Shown: piece by piece, positions 25,918-34,635 of the stretch | Layout: each line of letters begins with the position of its first letter | Position numbering within the stretch: the stretch's first letter is position 1 | Source: Sphingomonas kyeonggiensis | Lineage (GTDB): Bacteria; Pseudomonadota; Alphaproteobacteria; Sphingomonadales; Sphingomonadaceae | Direction of reading: 5' to 3' | Length of the DNA: 64,000 nucleotides | Assembly (NCBI RefSeq): GCF_030812785.1 | Contig: NZ_JAUSTJ010000001.1 | Span: 124,001 to 188,000, forward strand | Translations under genes and position numbers: made by a program | Notes under the pieces: generated by a model | Told to the model about the DNA's origin: nothing | What the model saw: only the letters and a program-made list of their open reading frames with translations | Database searches by the model: none

Positions 25918-26597
25918 ACCGCGCGCTGGCCTGGCGACTGTGCGCAGTAGCCGGGCTGGCGACGCTGGCCGCGTCGATGGGGTTCGGGCGCATCCCGGAC
26001 CTCGTCGCCTGCGGCCCGACCCATGGCGCCGGGCCGATCATCGCGCTCGAGCTGGTGCGCAGCCCCGCCGAGCTCGCCGAATTGTTCGGCGCCCCGCCCT
26101 GTTCCGAGAAGTTCCGTGTCGCCCAGCTGAGCGCCAGCTGGTGGGACGCGCTGGTCTTCATCCCCGCTTATGCGACCTTCCTGATCCTCGGCGCGCTGGC
26201 GCTGCGGCGCGACGCGCGCACGCTCGGCTGGATCGCGATGGCGGTGCTGTTCGCCGCCGCGCTGCTCGACCAGATCGAAGGCGTGATCCTGCTCCAGATC
26301 CTGCCGGTCGGCCCCGATGCGCAGAGCCTGTTCGACATGCTGTTCGTCGCGGTCCGCGCCAAGTTCGCACTGCTCGGGATCGGCGAATTGCTGCTCGCGC
26401 TGCTGGCCTGGCGCGGGGCGCTGATCGCCAGGCTCAGCGCGGTGCCGCTGGCGGCCGGCGGACTGGTCTCGCTCTGGTTCCTGCTGAGCGCGCCGCACCA
26501 TCCCTGGATGATGCAGGCGCACAGCTATGGCTGGATGGCGCTGCTGGCCCTCGCCCTGGTCGGAGCGATCAACCCGCGCTGGGTACGCCGGGCATGA
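25914..26597 (+). CDS. Hypothetical polytopic membrane protein
   Basis: A protein of about 227 residues with five or so hydrophobic helices (VFIPAYATFLILGALAL, WIAMAVLFAAALL, and GIGELLLALLAW among them). No family recognised. The frame has no ATG/GTG/TTG before an ATG at 25977, but that start would cut through the first membrane helix (LCAVAGLATLAASMGF). A CTG at 25914, overlapping the ppa TGA, has AAGGAGG at a ten-base spacing, so a CTG start is proposed. It overlaps the next gene by ATGA. Confidence 0.6.
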   Translation: MNRALAWRLCAVAGLATLAASMGFGRIPDLVACGPTHGAGPIIALELVRSPAELAELFGAPPCSEKFRVAQLSASWWDALVFIPAYATFLILGALALRRDARTLGWIAMAVLFAAALLDQIEGVILLQILPVGPDAQSLFDMLFVAVRAKFALLGIGELLLALLAWRGALIARLSAVPLAAGGLVSLWFLLSAPHHPWMMQAHSYGWMALLALALVGAINPRWVRRA

Positions 26598-27241
26598 GCA
26601 GGCCGCACCGCAAAGGCATCGGCAACGTCGTCGCGCCTCCGCGCTTCCTGCTGTTCCTCGCCGCGACGCTGGTGGCGGGCTGGTTCCTGCTGCCTGCGCT
26701 CGGTGTGCATTTCGGGATCATGCTGGCGTTCGATGTCGGCGCGGCGGCGTTCCTGCTCTCGGCGCTGCCGCTGCTCGGCCACCGCGCCGGCGGGATGCGC
26801 GAGAGCGCCTGCCGCAACGATGCCAACCGGCCGATGCTGTTGCTGATCACGGTGATGGTGGGCGTGGCGGTGTTCACCTCGATCGCCGCCGAGCTGATGA
26901 GCGGGATCAAGTCCAATCCCTGGGCGCTGCCGGCGATCCTGGGCACGCTGGCGCTGAGCTGGACGTTCAGCAACATCATCTTCGCGCTGCACTATGCGCA
27001 CATCTTCTACACCGCCGGGCGGAACGGCGCCGATGCGGGCGGGCTGGAATTCCCCGACACCAAAGAGCCCGATTACTGGGACTTCGTCTATTTCGCGGTC
27101 TGCCTGGGCATGACCTTCCAGACCAGCGACGTGACCATCTCCAGCCGCCGCCTGCGCCGCGTGGTGACCGCGCACTGCCTGGCGGCGTTTGTGTTCAACC
27201 TGGGAATCCTGGCGTTCACGATCAACGTGCTGGGGGGATGA
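26594..27241 (+). CDS. DUF1345 family membrane protein
   Basis: A 215-residue DUF1345 protein with five or so membrane helices, function unknown. Characteristic segments are NDANRPMLLLITVMVGVAVF, SWTFSNIIFALHYAHIFY and the conserved FPDTKEPDYWDFVYFAVCLG followed by MTFQTSDV. ATG at 26594 overlaps the stop of the preceding membrane protein (ATGA), so ppa and these two genes form one unit. Confidence 0.88.
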   Translation: MSRPHRKGIGNVVAPPRFLLFLAATLVAGWFLLPALGVHFGIMLAFDVGAAAFLLSALPLLGHRAGGMRESACRNDANRPMLLLITVMVGVAVFTSIAAELMSGIKSNPWALPAILGTLALSWTFSNIIFALHYAHIFYTAGRNGADAGGLEFPDTKEPDYWDFVYFAVCLGMTFQTSDVTISSRRLRRVVTAHCLAAFVFNLGILAFTINVLGG

Positions 27242-27248
27242 CGACTCA

Positions 27249-27393
27249 ATTCTTCCCCCAGCTTGCTGGGGGAGGGGGACGGCCGCCGAAGGCGGTGGTG
27301 GAGGGGCGCGGCGGGCACCGCCGCGTTGCGGCGGCCCCTCCACCATTTGCTCCGCAAACGGTCCCCCTCCCCGAGACAAGCTCGGGGAGGAAT
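27249..27393. repeat. Paired inverted repeat, CCTCCCC family
   Basis: Two arms, AATTCTTCCCCCAGC… at the left and …GGGGAGGAATT at the right, enclose C/G-rich sequence that itself forms hairpins (CCCAGCTTGCTGGG; CCCCGAGACAAGCTCGGGG). It fills the gap between the convergent DUF1345 and TfoX genes and could end both transcripts. Confidence 0.75.
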
Positions 27394-27396
27394 TTA

Positions 27397-27744
27397 TCAA
27401 CGCTTCCTCCCCTTCTTCGGCGGGGCGCGCCTTGCCGCCTCGATCGCCAGCAGCGCCCAGCGGCGCAGTTCGTCGGCGTCATCATAGGTCTCGTCGGGCG
27501 CGCGGCGATAGTTGAGCGACTGGACCCTGCCGTCCTCGCGGGTGACCGAGAAGCGCGGGATGTCGCCCCATTCGGCGGCGCTCTCCGCATCGGCCTTGAG
27601 CCACAGCGCGTCGAAGGCGAGGATCGCGAAGGCCAGCCCGTCGAAATAGAGCGCGGCACCGCCGAACAACCGCTTGCGGGTGACCGTGCCGAGCGGTTCG
27701 AGGGCCTCGGCGACCCAGTCGGCCAGGCCCTCGTCGATCGCCAT
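27397..27744 (-). CDS. TfoX/Sxy N-terminal domain protein
   Basis: A 115-residue TfoX N-terminal domain protein; the full-length TfoX regulates competence, but stand-alone short versions have unknown function. Key segments are VTRKRLFGGAALYFDGLAFA and LWLKADAESAAEW. The C-terminus is basic (ARRAPPKKGRKR). Start ATG at 27744 overlaps the GNAT gene stop (ATGA), the last gene of the EamA-GNAT-TfoX operon. Confidence 0.85.
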   Translation of the reverse strand: MAIDEGLADWVAEALEPLGTVTRKRLFGGAALYFDGLAFAILAFDALWLKADAESAAEWGDIPRFSVTREDGRVQSLNYRRAPDETYDDADELRRWALLAIEAARRAPPKKGRKR

Positions 27745-28220
27745 CAGCCGCGCCCGGCCAGTGCCACCAGCGCATCGCCGCTGACGCGTTGCACGGTCCA
27801 TTCGTCCATCGCCTGCGCGCCCATCGCCCGGTAGAAATCGATTGCCGGTGTGTTCCAGTCAAGCACCGCCCATTCGAAGCGGCCACAGTCGCGGTCGAGC
27901 GCGATGCCGGCGAGATGGCGGAGCAGCGCCTTGCCCGCACCCGAGCCGCGCGCATCGGGAGTGACGTAGAGGTCTTCGAGATAGATGCCGGGCTTGCCGG
28001 TCCAGGTCGAGAAATTGTGGAAGAACAGCGCGAAGCCGACGGGCCTGCCGTCCAGCTCGGCGATCAGGCTCTCGGCGACGCGGCGCTCGAACAGCGCGTC
28101 GTGGAGCATCGCCTCGGTCGCCACCACGGCGTCGGGTTCACGCTCGTACAGCGCCAGCTCGCGGATCAAGTCGAGGATCAGCGCGACATCCTGCGGCGCG
28201 GCGGTGCGGATAGTGATCAT
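27744..28220 (-). CDS. GNAT family N-acetyltransferase
   Basis: A 158-residue Gcn5-type acetyltransferase resembling the diamine (spermidine/spermine) acetyltransferase-like group. The acetyl-CoA loop is VTPDARGSGAGKALL; IYLEDLYV precedes it and FEWAVLDWNTPAIDFYRAMGA follows. Start ATG at 28220 overlaps the EamA stop by ATGA. Confidence 0.9.
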   Translation of the reverse strand: MITIRTAAPQDVALILDLIRELALYEREPDAVVATEAMLHDALFERRVAESLIAELDGRPVGFALFFHNFSTWTGKPGIYLEDLYVTPDARGSGAGKALLRHLAGIALDRDCGRFEWAVLDWNTPAIDFYRAMGAQAMDEWTVQRVSGDALVALAGRG

Positions 28221-29119
28221 GAAAGGGCGGACTCCACTTCGGGCTCGGCGATGCCGGGTTTGCTGCGCGCCGCCATCAGGCATCCGGCGACGATCAGCAA
28301 GGTGCCACCGACGGTCAGCAGCGTCAGCGGCTCGTGGAAGAACAGCCAGCCCATGATCGCCGCCCAGACGAACGCGGTATATTCGACGGTGAGCAGCACC
28401 TGCGCCTCGGCCCGGGCATAGGCCCAGGAGAGCAGCAGCAGCGAGACGATCGCCAGGCTGGCGGCGAGCAGGACCAGCCACCATTGGCCGGGCGCGGGCA
28501 TGACGAGCAGCCAGGGTGCGGGCACGCAGAAGATCGCGAGGATGATCCAGTTCTGGAAGAAGGCGATCTCGATCGGCTTGGCCTGCTGCGCCTGGTGGCG
28601 GGCGATGACCAGGTTGACCGCGTAGAACACCGCCGAGGTGAGCACCGCGACCATGCCGAGCGCCGAATCGGGCCGGTGCGGCGCACCTAGCTGTCCGGCG
28701 AGGATGATCCCGACGCCGGCCAGGCCAAGCAGCGAGCCGAGGATCGAGCGGGCGCCGATCTTCTCCTTCAGGAAGATCGCGGCGAGCGCGAGCGCGATCA
28801 GCGGGGCGATGAAGGTCAGCGCGATCGCCTCGGCCAGCGGCACGCGGACGATCCCCCAGAAGAAGGCGATCGCCATCACCGCGATCACCACGCTGCGGAT
28901 CGCATGGATCCGGATCACCCGCGGCTCGGGCAGGCGCGGCTTGTTGAAGGCGAAGAGCGGGGTCATGATCGCCGCACCCGCCACCAGCCGCCAGAAGATC
29001 GCGGCATAGGCGCCGATGACGAGGCCGATCCCCTTCATCACCGCATCCATGATCGAATAGAGGGCGATGCCCGCGCAGGCAGCGAGCAGGGCTGCGAGGA
29101 TCGGGGTGGCGCGCGGCAT
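28217..29119 (-). CDS. EamA/DMT family transporter
   Basis: A 300-residue drug/metabolite transporter with ten predicted membrane helices in two EamA repeats (for example AIALTFIAPLIALALAAIFL in the first, VEYTAFVWAAIMGWLFFHEP in the second). EamA proteins export amino acids, purines or small metabolites; the substrate is unknown. It is the first gene of a tightly overlapped operon with an acetyltransferase and a TfoX-like protein. Confidence 0.92.
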   Translation of the reverse strand: MPRATPILAALLAACAGIALYSIMDAVMKGIGLVIGAYAAIFWRLVAGAAIMTPLFAFNKPRLPEPRVIRIHAIRSVVIAVMAIAFFWGIVRVPLAEAIALTFIAPLIALALAAIFLKEKIGARSILGSLLGLAGVGIILAGQLGAPHRPDSALGMVAVLTSAVFYAVNLVIARHQAQQAKPIEIAFFQNWIILAIFCVPAPWLLVMPAPGQWWLVLLAASLAIVSLLLLSWAYARAEAQVLLTVEYTAFVWAAIMGWLFFHEPLTLLTVGGTLLIVAGCLMAARSKPGIAEPEVESALS

Positions 29120-29181
29120 GGACTAGCGGATCATGTGCGGGCGCGCGAACTGCCCCTCATGAAGCAACAACGAGCTAATGG

Positions 29182-29517
29182 TCATGTGGCCTGAGCAGCG
29201 TCTGCTTCGAGCGCATTTCGAGCGAGGCGGATCAGATCCGGCAGCGCGTTCTGCATCGCGCAGATCAGGTCGGCATTCTCTTGCCAAAGCTTGTCGTGCG
29301 ACACGACGTAAGGCGGCGCTTGTATCAGCGTGGCCGCGATGAGGTCCGGCCCGGCGCCCCCAAAGGTGGCCATGTCCTCATGCGCACCAGTATCCGGCTG
29401 CGCAGCTATGCCAATCGCCGTCATGGAATGATCGTCGTCGAGAAAGCGGACGTACCACGGGCCAGGTGTGGCATGGGCATGCATCTCGGCCAGACGGTCG
29501 AGATCAGCCGGAGTCAT
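29182..29517 (-). CDS. Hypothetical protein, Ea22/Ead-like
   Basis: A 111-residue acidic soluble protein. [14 protein letters not shown] near the start, then [22 protein letters not shown] and [16 protein letters not shown], recall phage Ea22/Ead-like proteins (TPGPW… followed by a DxxFIAxA-type stretch). The ATG overlaps the ispG stop (ATGA), so it is co-translated with ispG. A phage-type gene in this position is odd; base composition is slightly lower in GC than its neighbours. Confidence 0.6.
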   Translation of the reverse strand: MTPADLDRLAEMHAHATPGPWYVRFLDDDHSMTAIGIAAQPDTGAHEDMATFGGAGPDLIAATLIQAPPYVVSHDKLWQENADLICAMQNALPDLIRLARNALEADAAQAT

Positions 29518-30647
29518 TCGGCCGCCACCGCGGCGGCCTCGGTGGCTGCCTCGATCTCCGCGGCCTTGGCCTCGACCAGCTTGACGATATGGTCGAGCAT
29601 GTCGGCGTCGTTCACCGTGTGATCGGTGACACCCGACAGATAGACCATGTGCTTGCCGTTGCCGCCGCCGGTGAGGCCGATATCGGTCTCGCGCGCCTCG
29701 CCCGGGCCGTTGACCACGCAGCCGAGCACCGAGAGCGACAGCGGCGTGCGGATATGCTGGAGGCGCTCCTCCAGCGCCTGAACGGTGCGGATCACGTCGA
29801 AGCCCTGGCGGGCGCAGCTGGGACAGGAGACGACGCGAACGCCGCGGTTACGGATGCCGAGTGCCTTGAGAATCTCGAAGCCGACGCGGACTTCCTCCTC
29901 GGGCTCGGCCGAAAGCGAAACACGAATGGTGTCGCCGATGCCGAACCAGAGCAGCGAGCCGATGCCGATCGCCGACTTGACCGTGCCGCCGACGAAGCCG
30001 CCCGCCTCGGTGATGCCGAGATGCAGCGGGCAATCGACCGCGTCGGCGAGCTGCTGGTATGCGGCGACGGCGAGGAACACGTCGGAGGCCTTCACCGCGA
30101 CCTTGAACGCGTGGAAGTCGCGGTCCTGGAGCAGCTTGATATGGTCGAGCGCCGATTCGACCAGCGCCTCGGGGCAGGGCTCGCCGTACTTTTCGAGCAG
30201 GTCCTTCTCGAGGCTGCCGGCATTGACGCCGATGCGGATCGCGCAGCCATTGGCCTTGGCGGCGTTGACCACTTCGTTCACGCGGTCCGCGCTACCGATA
30301 TTGCCCGGGTTGATGCGCAGGCAGGCGGCGCCGGCGTCCGCCGCTTCGAGGGCGCGCTTGTAGTGGAAATGGATGTCCGCGACGATCGGCACACGGGCAG
30401 CGCGGACGATCTGCTTGAGTGCCGCGGTCGATTCGACGTCCGGGCAGGAGACGCGGATGATGTCCACCCCGGCATCCTCGCAGCGGCGGATCTGGTCGAT
30501 CGTCGCGCGGGCATCGGAGGTGGCGGTGTTGGTCATGGTCTGCACCGTCACCGGCGCATCGCCGCCTACGGGGACATTGCCCACCATGATCTGACGGCTG
30601 GGCCGCCGGACGATATCGCGCCAGGGACGTACGGACATGGCGGCCAT
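29514..30647 (-). CDS. ispG: 4-hydroxy-3-methylbut-2-enyl diphosphate synthase IspG
   Basis: A 377-residue [4Fe-4S] enzyme of the MEP isoprenoid pathway, converting MEcPP to HMBPP. The iron-sulfur cysteines are in [14 protein letters not shown] and [11 protein letters not shown]. The N-terminal TIM barrel reads [19 protein letters not shown] and [10 protein letters not shown]. Starts at 30647 or 30638 are both possible; neither has a clear ribosome binding site. It supplies isoprenoids for ubiquinone (compare ubiA) and carotenoids. Confidence 0.97.
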   Translation of the reverse strand: MAAMSVRPWRDIVRRPSRQIMVGNVPVGGDAPVTVQTMTNTATSDARATIDQIRRCEDAGVDIIRVSCPDVESTAALKQIVRAARVPIVADIHFHYKRALEAADAGAACLRINPGNIGSADRVNEVVNAAKANGCAIRIGVNAGSLEKDLLEKYGEPCPEALVESALDHIKLLQDRDFHAFKVAVKASDVFLAVAAYQQLADAVDCPLHLGITEAGGFVGGTVKSAIGIGSLLWFGIGDTIRVSLSAEPEEEVRVGFEILKALGIRNRGVRVVSCPSCARQGFDVIRTVQALEERLQHIRTPLSLSVLGCVVNGPGEARETDIGLTGGGNGKHMVYLSGVTDHTVNDADMLDHIVKLVEAKAAEIEAATEAAAVAAE

Positions 30648-30695
30648 ATAGGCGCTTTGCCCCCGCGGGGCCAGCCGCGACGATGTCGAGATTCC

Positions 30696-30709
30696 ATGCA
30701 GAAATGCAT
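30696..30709. promoter_or_regulatory. Short palindrome upstream of the ispG/acyltransferase divergence
   Basis: ATGCA-GAAA-TGCAT, 5-base arms, in the 134-base gap between ispG and the divergent acyltransferase gene. A possible operator; no regulator is known. Confidence 0.25.
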
Positions 30710-30781
30710 AGGCGCTGCTTTACGCGTTGCTAAGCAAGCTGGGCTAGGTTTGGGGGCTGTTTCCGAACTTCGAGGCCTGCG

Positions 30782-31993
30782 TTGCGGCACGACCCGATCC
30801 CTGCTGCCACGGCTCGCACCAGCCAGCGCCATTACGGCATGGACTGGCTGCGGATCGCCGCGTTCGGGCTGCTGATCCTCTATCACATCGCGATGGCCTT
30901 CTCGCCCTGGGACTGGGTGATCAAGACCGAATATGCCTTTGGCTGGCTGATCCCGCCGATGGCGCTGCTGACGCCGTGGCGCCTGCCCCTGCTGTTCGCG
31001 GTGTCGGGCTATGCCTCGCGCAAGCTCTACGACCGGGCGCCGGGCGACTTTGCGCGATCCCGTGCGCTCCGGCTGCTCGTGCCACTCGCCTTCGGCATGG
31101 CGGTGTTGGTGCCGCTCGAGATGTGGGTGCGGGTGATGGAGAATGGCTATCCCCACGGCTACCTGCATTTCTGGGCGCTCGATTACTGGCGCAGCGGCAT
31201 CTTCTGGGGCCGCGAGTTCCCGAGCTGGGAGCATCTCTGGTTCGTCGCCTATCTCGCTGCCTATACGCTGCTGCTCGCCGGCGCGCTGGCACTGCGCGGC
31301 CCGCAGCTGATGCGAGCGATCGGGGGCGTGGCGGAATGGCTGGACAAGGGCCATCGCCTGCTCTGGGCGCCGGTGGCGCTGCTGGCGATGGCCCGGCTCG
31401 CGCTGCTGTTCGTCGCGCCCGAGCGCCAGGGGCTGCTGCGCGACTGGGGCGGGCATGCGCAATATGTGCCGATCTTCCTGTTCGGCTTCGCACTGGCCGA
31501 CGCGCCGAGCCTGTGGCCGGCGATCGCGCGCAACTGGAAGCCGGGCGCGGCGCTGGCGGCGCTGGCGGGAGCGGTAGTCGTCACGGTCGAACTGAGCTGG
31601 CCGGGCGCCGGCGTGCCGCCGCATGAAGTGATGGCGCTCGACCGCGCCGCGCGCACTGCCATGGCCTGGGGCATGATCCTCGCGCTGTTCCACATCGCCG
31701 AGACGCGCTGGAACCACGACCACCCCCTGCGCAAGCCGCTCGCCGAGGCGGTGTTCCCCTTCTACATCGTCCACCATCCCGCGATCGTGCTGATCGCCTG
31801 GTATTCGCTGCCGCTGCACCTGAGCGCCCCGCTCGACTTCGCGCTGCTGCTCGGCGGCACCGCGAGCGTCTGCGCCGCGACCTATCTGGTCGGCCGGCGG
31901 ATCGGCTGGCTGCGGCCGCTGATCGGACTCAACCGGCTGGCGAAGCCCGAAAGCTCTGCTAGGGAGACTGCGCCTGCCTCTGGAGTAGTCTGA
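30782..31993 (+). CDS. Acyltransferase-3 family membrane protein
   Basis: A 403-residue polytopic protein of the acyltransferase-3/OpgC family, which O-acylates glycans or lipids at the inner membrane. HYGMDWLRIAAFGLLILYHI near the N-terminus carries the conserved R and H of the active site; further segments (LPLLFAVSGYASRKLY, FPFYIVHHPAIVLIAW) match the family. The start is uncertain: a TTG at 30782 has GAGG seven bases upstream; an ATG at 30839 would lose 19 residues. The stop overlaps the nuclease gene start (TGATG). Confidence 0.85.
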   Translation: MRHDPIPAATARTSQRHYGMDWLRIAAFGLLILYHIAMAFSPWDWVIKTEYAFGWLIPPMALLTPWRLPLLFAVSGYASRKLYDRAPGDFARSRALRLLVPLAFGMAVLVPLEMWVRVMENGYPHGYLHFWALDYWRSGIFWGREFPSWEHLWFVAYLAAYTLLLAGALALRGPQLMRAIGGVAEWLDKGHRLLWAPVALLAMARLALLFVAPERQGLLRDWGGHAQYVPIFLFGFALADAPSLWPAIARNWKPGAALAALAGAVVVTVELSWPGAGVPPHEVMALDRAARTAMAWGMILALFHIAETRWNHDHPLRKPLAEAVFPFYIVHHPAIVLIAWYSLPLHLSAPLDFALLLGGTASVCAATYLVGRRIGWLRPLIGLNRLAKPESSARETAPASGVV

Positions 31994-32829
31994 TGCGCCT
32001 TCTCGTGATCCTCGCGGCCCTGATCGGCTTCGCCGCGCCCGCCAATGCCTATTGGGAATATGGCCATCAGACCGTCGCCGCGATCGCCTGGCGCAACGTC
32101 ACCCCGGCGACCCGCAACAAGATCACCCAGCTGCTCCGCCACACCGACCTGCTCAAGACCGAAGGCTGCCCCGCCACCAACATCGAGGAAGCGTCGGTCT
32201 GGGCCGACTGCATCAAGAAGCTGGGCGCGGACTGGCGCTACGCCTCGGTCTGGCATTACCAGGACGCCGACGTCTGCAAGCCGTTCGACGTGACCGCGGA
32301 ATGCAAGGACGGCAATTGCGTCTCCGCCCAGATCGAGCGCGACGTGAAGCTGCTCAAGGACCGCAAGGCGCCGCAGGTCGAGCGGGTGAAGGCGCTGCTG
32401 TTCCTCGTCCATTTCGTCGGCGATATCGGCCAGCCGCTCCACGGCGCCGAGCACGACCATGACGCCGGCGGCAACAAGGCGATGGTGAGCTATGGCATCT
32501 ACACCACCGACCGGCTGAACCTGCACTCGGTGTGGGACGGGCTGCTCGCCGAACGCGCGATCACCTCGGGCCCGAACATCGTGCGCAGCTACAGCCGTGC
32601 CGACCGGGCGAAGTTCGGCGGCGGCACCGTGCAGGACTGGGGCAAGGACAGCTGGGAGCTTTCCAAGACCATCTATGCCGACCTGAACGGCGGCGACACC
32701 TGCAAGCCGATCACCACCCGCATCGCGATCACCGAGCCGATGATCGAGAAATGGGTGCCCGAGGCGCGCAACCAGGTGATCAAGGGCGGCCTGCGCCTTG
32801 CCCGCCTGCTCGACGAGGCGCTGGGCTGA
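31993..32829 (+). CDS. S1/P1 nuclease family protein
   Basis: A 278-residue exported trinuclear-zinc nuclease/phosphatase of the S1/P1 (and phospholipase C-like) family. The signal peptide MRLLVILAALIGFAAPANA is followed by YWEYGHQTVAAIA, where the N-terminal Trp21 and the His are zinc ligands. LVHFVGDIGQPLHGAEHDHDAGG contributes more His/Asp ligands, and the Cys pairs (for example CPATN and ADC) suggest disulfides. It is co-translated with the acyltransferase gene. Likely degrades extracellular RNA/ssDNA for phosphate. Confidence 0.92.
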   Translation: MRLLVILAALIGFAAPANAYWEYGHQTVAAIAWRNVTPATRNKITQLLRHTDLLKTEGCPATNIEEASVWADCIKKLGADWRYASVWHYQDADVCKPFDVTAECKDGNCVSAQIERDVKLLKDRKAPQVERVKALLFLVHFVGDIGQPLHGAEHDHDAGGNKAMVSYGIYTTDRLNLHSVWDGLLAERAITSGPNIVRSYSRADRAKFGGGTVQDWGKDSWELSKTIYADLNGGDTCKPITTRIAITEPMIEKWVPEARNQVIKGGLRLARLLDEALG

Positions 32830-32833
32830 GGCG

Positions 32834-33052
32834 TCAGCCCTTGGCGTAGTGCTCGAGGAAGCCGCAGCGCGGGCAGCGCCAGCTCTGGATGTCGATCGGC
32901 TTGTGCGGCAGCTTCAGGCCGAGGAACAACTGCCTCTGGGGCGGGCCGGCGACCCAGCCGGTCGGGCGCCGATAGGTGTCGCGATCGGCCAGGATGAAGC
33001 CTTCTTCCATCGAGGCCTGGCATTTCGGGCAGCTGTTCGACCGGATGGGCAT
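32834..33052 (-). CDS. Zinc-ribbon small protein (PF20097/DUF6487-like)
   Basis: A 72-residue protein with two CxxC knuckles, CPKCQASMEEG near the N-terminus and CPRCGFLEHYAKG at the C-terminus, consistent with a single zinc ribbon. The middle reads RRPTGWVAGPPQRQLFLG. The ATG at 33052 overlaps the stop of the upstream membrane protein (TGATG). Function unknown; last gene of a three-gene cluster of very small proteins. Confidence 0.75.
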   Translation of the reverse strand: MPIRSNSCPKCQASMEEGFILADRDTYRRPTGWVAGPPQRQLFLGLKLPHKPIDIQSWRCPRCGFLEHYAKG

Positions 33053-33327
33053 CACGCATCGCCTCCCCAGTTGAACACCCGCCATTCGCCATCGGTCTTG
33101 TTGGCGAGCAGCCACAGCAGCGCCGCGACCAGTGGCACCAGCAGCACGAACCATATCCGGCCGCGATGCAGGCCGGCATGGACGATCAGTCCCGCGGCCC
33201 CGCCGAACAGCATCGTCGCCGCCCAACCCTGCCAGGTGACCGGCACCGCGCCCAGGCCGAACCTCTTCGGGCGGAACCAATAGCCGGGCCGGACGCTGGC
33301 CCGCTCTCGGAAACGGGCGCCGATCAT
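33052..33327 (-). CDS. Small membrane protein
   Basis: A 91-residue protein with two hydrophobic segments (WAATMLFGGAAGLIVHAGL and WFVLLVPLVAALLWLLAN), a basic N-terminus (ERASVRPGYWFRPKRFG) and a short polar tail (TDGEWRVFNWGGDA). No family recognised. It is between, and overlaps, the 32-residue gene (ATGA) and the zinc-ribbon gene (TGATG), so all three are translationally coupled. Confidence 0.65.
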   Translation of the reverse strand: MIGARFRERASVRPGYWFRPKRFGLGAVPVTWQGWAATMLFGGAAGLIVHAGLHRGRIWFVLLVPLVAALLWLLANKTDGEWRVFNWGGDA

Positions 33328-33422
33328 GACAGTGCCACCGCGATGCCGGCGAGCAGCGCCACCCCGGCGAGGGCCAGCAGGAGCGGGATCCGCTCGCGGC
33401 GGGCATGAACAGCAAGGAACAT
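33324..33422 (-). CDS. Very small membrane protein (32 residues)
   Basis: Encodes a 32-residue hydrophobic peptide, MFLAVHARRERIPLLLALAG then VALLAGIAVALS, with a basic stretch and one membrane helix. It is preceded by a textbook ribosome binding site (GAAGGAGGAAGACC before the ATG at 33422), and its stop overlaps the next gene start (ATGA). The strong signal and overlap are why I consider it a real gene although it is far below usual size limits. Function unknown. Confidence 0.6.
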   Translation of the reverse strand: MFLAVHARRERIPLLLALAGVALLAGIAVALS

Positions 33423-33480
33423 CGGTCTTCCTCCTTCAGTCTGCGGGGCGGGACAGCGATGCGGTCGCGCCGCATGCCGT

Positions 33481-33699
33481 TCAGTCCTCGCCTTCCTTCG
33501 CCTTGGGCGGGCGGCCGCGCTTCGCGCGCACCGGCTCCGCCAGCTTCACCCCGCGCTTGCCCAGTGCCTCGCGCAGCAGGCACTCGACCTGGGCGTTGAC
33601 GCTCCTGAGGTCGGCCGCCGCCGAGCGCTCGATCGCCGCATAGAGGGCGGGATCGAGGCGCAACGGAAAGGCTTTCTTCTGGGGCGGCTGGTCGGACAC
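33481..33699 (-). CDS. Ribbon-helix-helix (Arc-like) DNA-binding protein
   Basis: A 72-residue Arc/CopG-type protein. [20 protein letters not shown] and [17 protein letters not shown] form the strand-helix-helix DNA-binding unit. The C-terminus is basic ([15 protein letters not shown]). It begins 10 bases after the stop of the SPFH gene on the same strand; such pairs of a band-7 protein followed by an RHH protein occur in other proteobacteria. It might autoregulate the pair by binding the hexamer repeats in the SPFH promoter. No toxin gene is adjacent, so it is not obviously an antitoxin. Confidence 0.82.
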   Translation of the reverse strand: MSDQPPQKKAFPLRLDPALYAAIERSAAADLRSVNAQVECLLREALGKRGVKLAEPVRAKRGRPPKAKEGED

Positions 33700-33709
33700 G
33701 GGGTTCGCC

Positions 33710-34615
33710 TTACTGGTACAGCGAGCCCGTGTTGACCACCGGCTGGGTATCGCGCTCGCCGCACAGCACGACCATCAGGTTCGACACCATCGCGGCGCGG
33801 CGCTCGTCGTCGAGATGCACCACGTCCTTGGCGGAGAGCTGGGCCAGCGCCATCTCGACCATGCCGACCGCACCCTCGACCAGGGTCTGGCGTGCCGCCA
33901 CGACCGCCTGGGCCTGCTGGCGGCGGAGCATCGCGCCGGCGATCTCCTGGGCATAGGCCAGATGGGTGAAGCCGCATTCGTCGACGGTGATCCCGGCGAC
34001 GCGCAGCCGCTCGATCAGCTCGCCGCGCAGCTCGGTGCCGACCTGGTCGTGATTGCCGCGCAGCGTGACTTCCTGATGCTCGAAATCGTCATAGGGATAG
34101 CGCGAGCCGATGGTGCGCACCGCCGCTTCGATCTGGACGTTCACGAACGCCTTGTAGTCGTCGACGTCGAACAGCGCCTGCGCGGTGTCGGTCACGCGCC
34201 ACACCACCTGCGCCGCCATCTCGATCGGATTGCCGCGCAGGTCGTTCACCTTGATGCGCTCCGAGATGATGTTGTTGGCGCGCACCGAGACCTTCTTCTT
34301 GATCAGCCACGGCCAGGCCCAGCGCAGCCCGGTGGTGCGATCGGTGCCCTGATAGTCGCCGAACAGCGTGATCACCGCAGCCTGGTTGGGCTGGAGCAGG
34401 TAGAAGCCGCACAGCACGAACAGCTCGACCAGGATCGACACGAGCAACCAGGAGATGACGATCCAGTCTTCCATGCGGTCGATCTGGGTGAGCGCGCCCG
34501 CCGTCGCTGCCAGGGCGATCAGCAGCACGAGCAGCATCCCATAGCCGCTCGTCGTGCTTGCAGGCTTCTCGCTGCTCTGGCGCAGTGCCGGCGCGGCGCC
34601 ACGTACGTCGGTCAT
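33710..34615 (-). CDS. SPFH/band 7 domain membrane protein
   Basis: A 301-residue protein. Two N-terminal hydrophobic segments ([18 protein letters not shown] and [19 protein letters not shown]) precede the SPFH domain ([18 protein letters not shown] … [20 protein letters not shown] … [19 protein letters not shown]). The C-terminus has a helical region ([20 protein letters not shown]). SPFH proteins form large membrane rings that organise microdomains and quality-control proteases. Preceded by GGGAGGTAAGA. Pairs with the RHH gene downstream. Confidence 0.9.
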   Translation of the reverse strand: MTDVRGAAPALRQSSEKPASTTSGYGMLLVLLIALAATAGALTQIDRMEDWIVISWLLVSILVELFVLCGFYLLQPNQAAVITLFGDYQGTDRTTGLRWAWPWLIKKKVSVRANNIISERIKVNDLRGNPIEMAAQVVWRVTDTAQALFDVDDYKAFVNVQIEAAVRTIGSRYPYDDFEHQEVTLRGNHDQVGTELRGELIERLRVAGITVDECGFTHLAYAQEIAGAMLRRQQAQAVVAARQTLVEGAVGMVEMALAQLSAKDVVHLDDERRAAMVSNLMVVLCGERDTQPVVNTGSLYQ

Positions 34616-34635
34616 TCTTACCTCCCATAATTATG

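Noticed and set aside
33481..33699. Ribbon-helix-helix protein as an antitoxin.
   Set aside because: No toxin-sized gene is next to it; the neighbour is a 301-residue SPFH protein.
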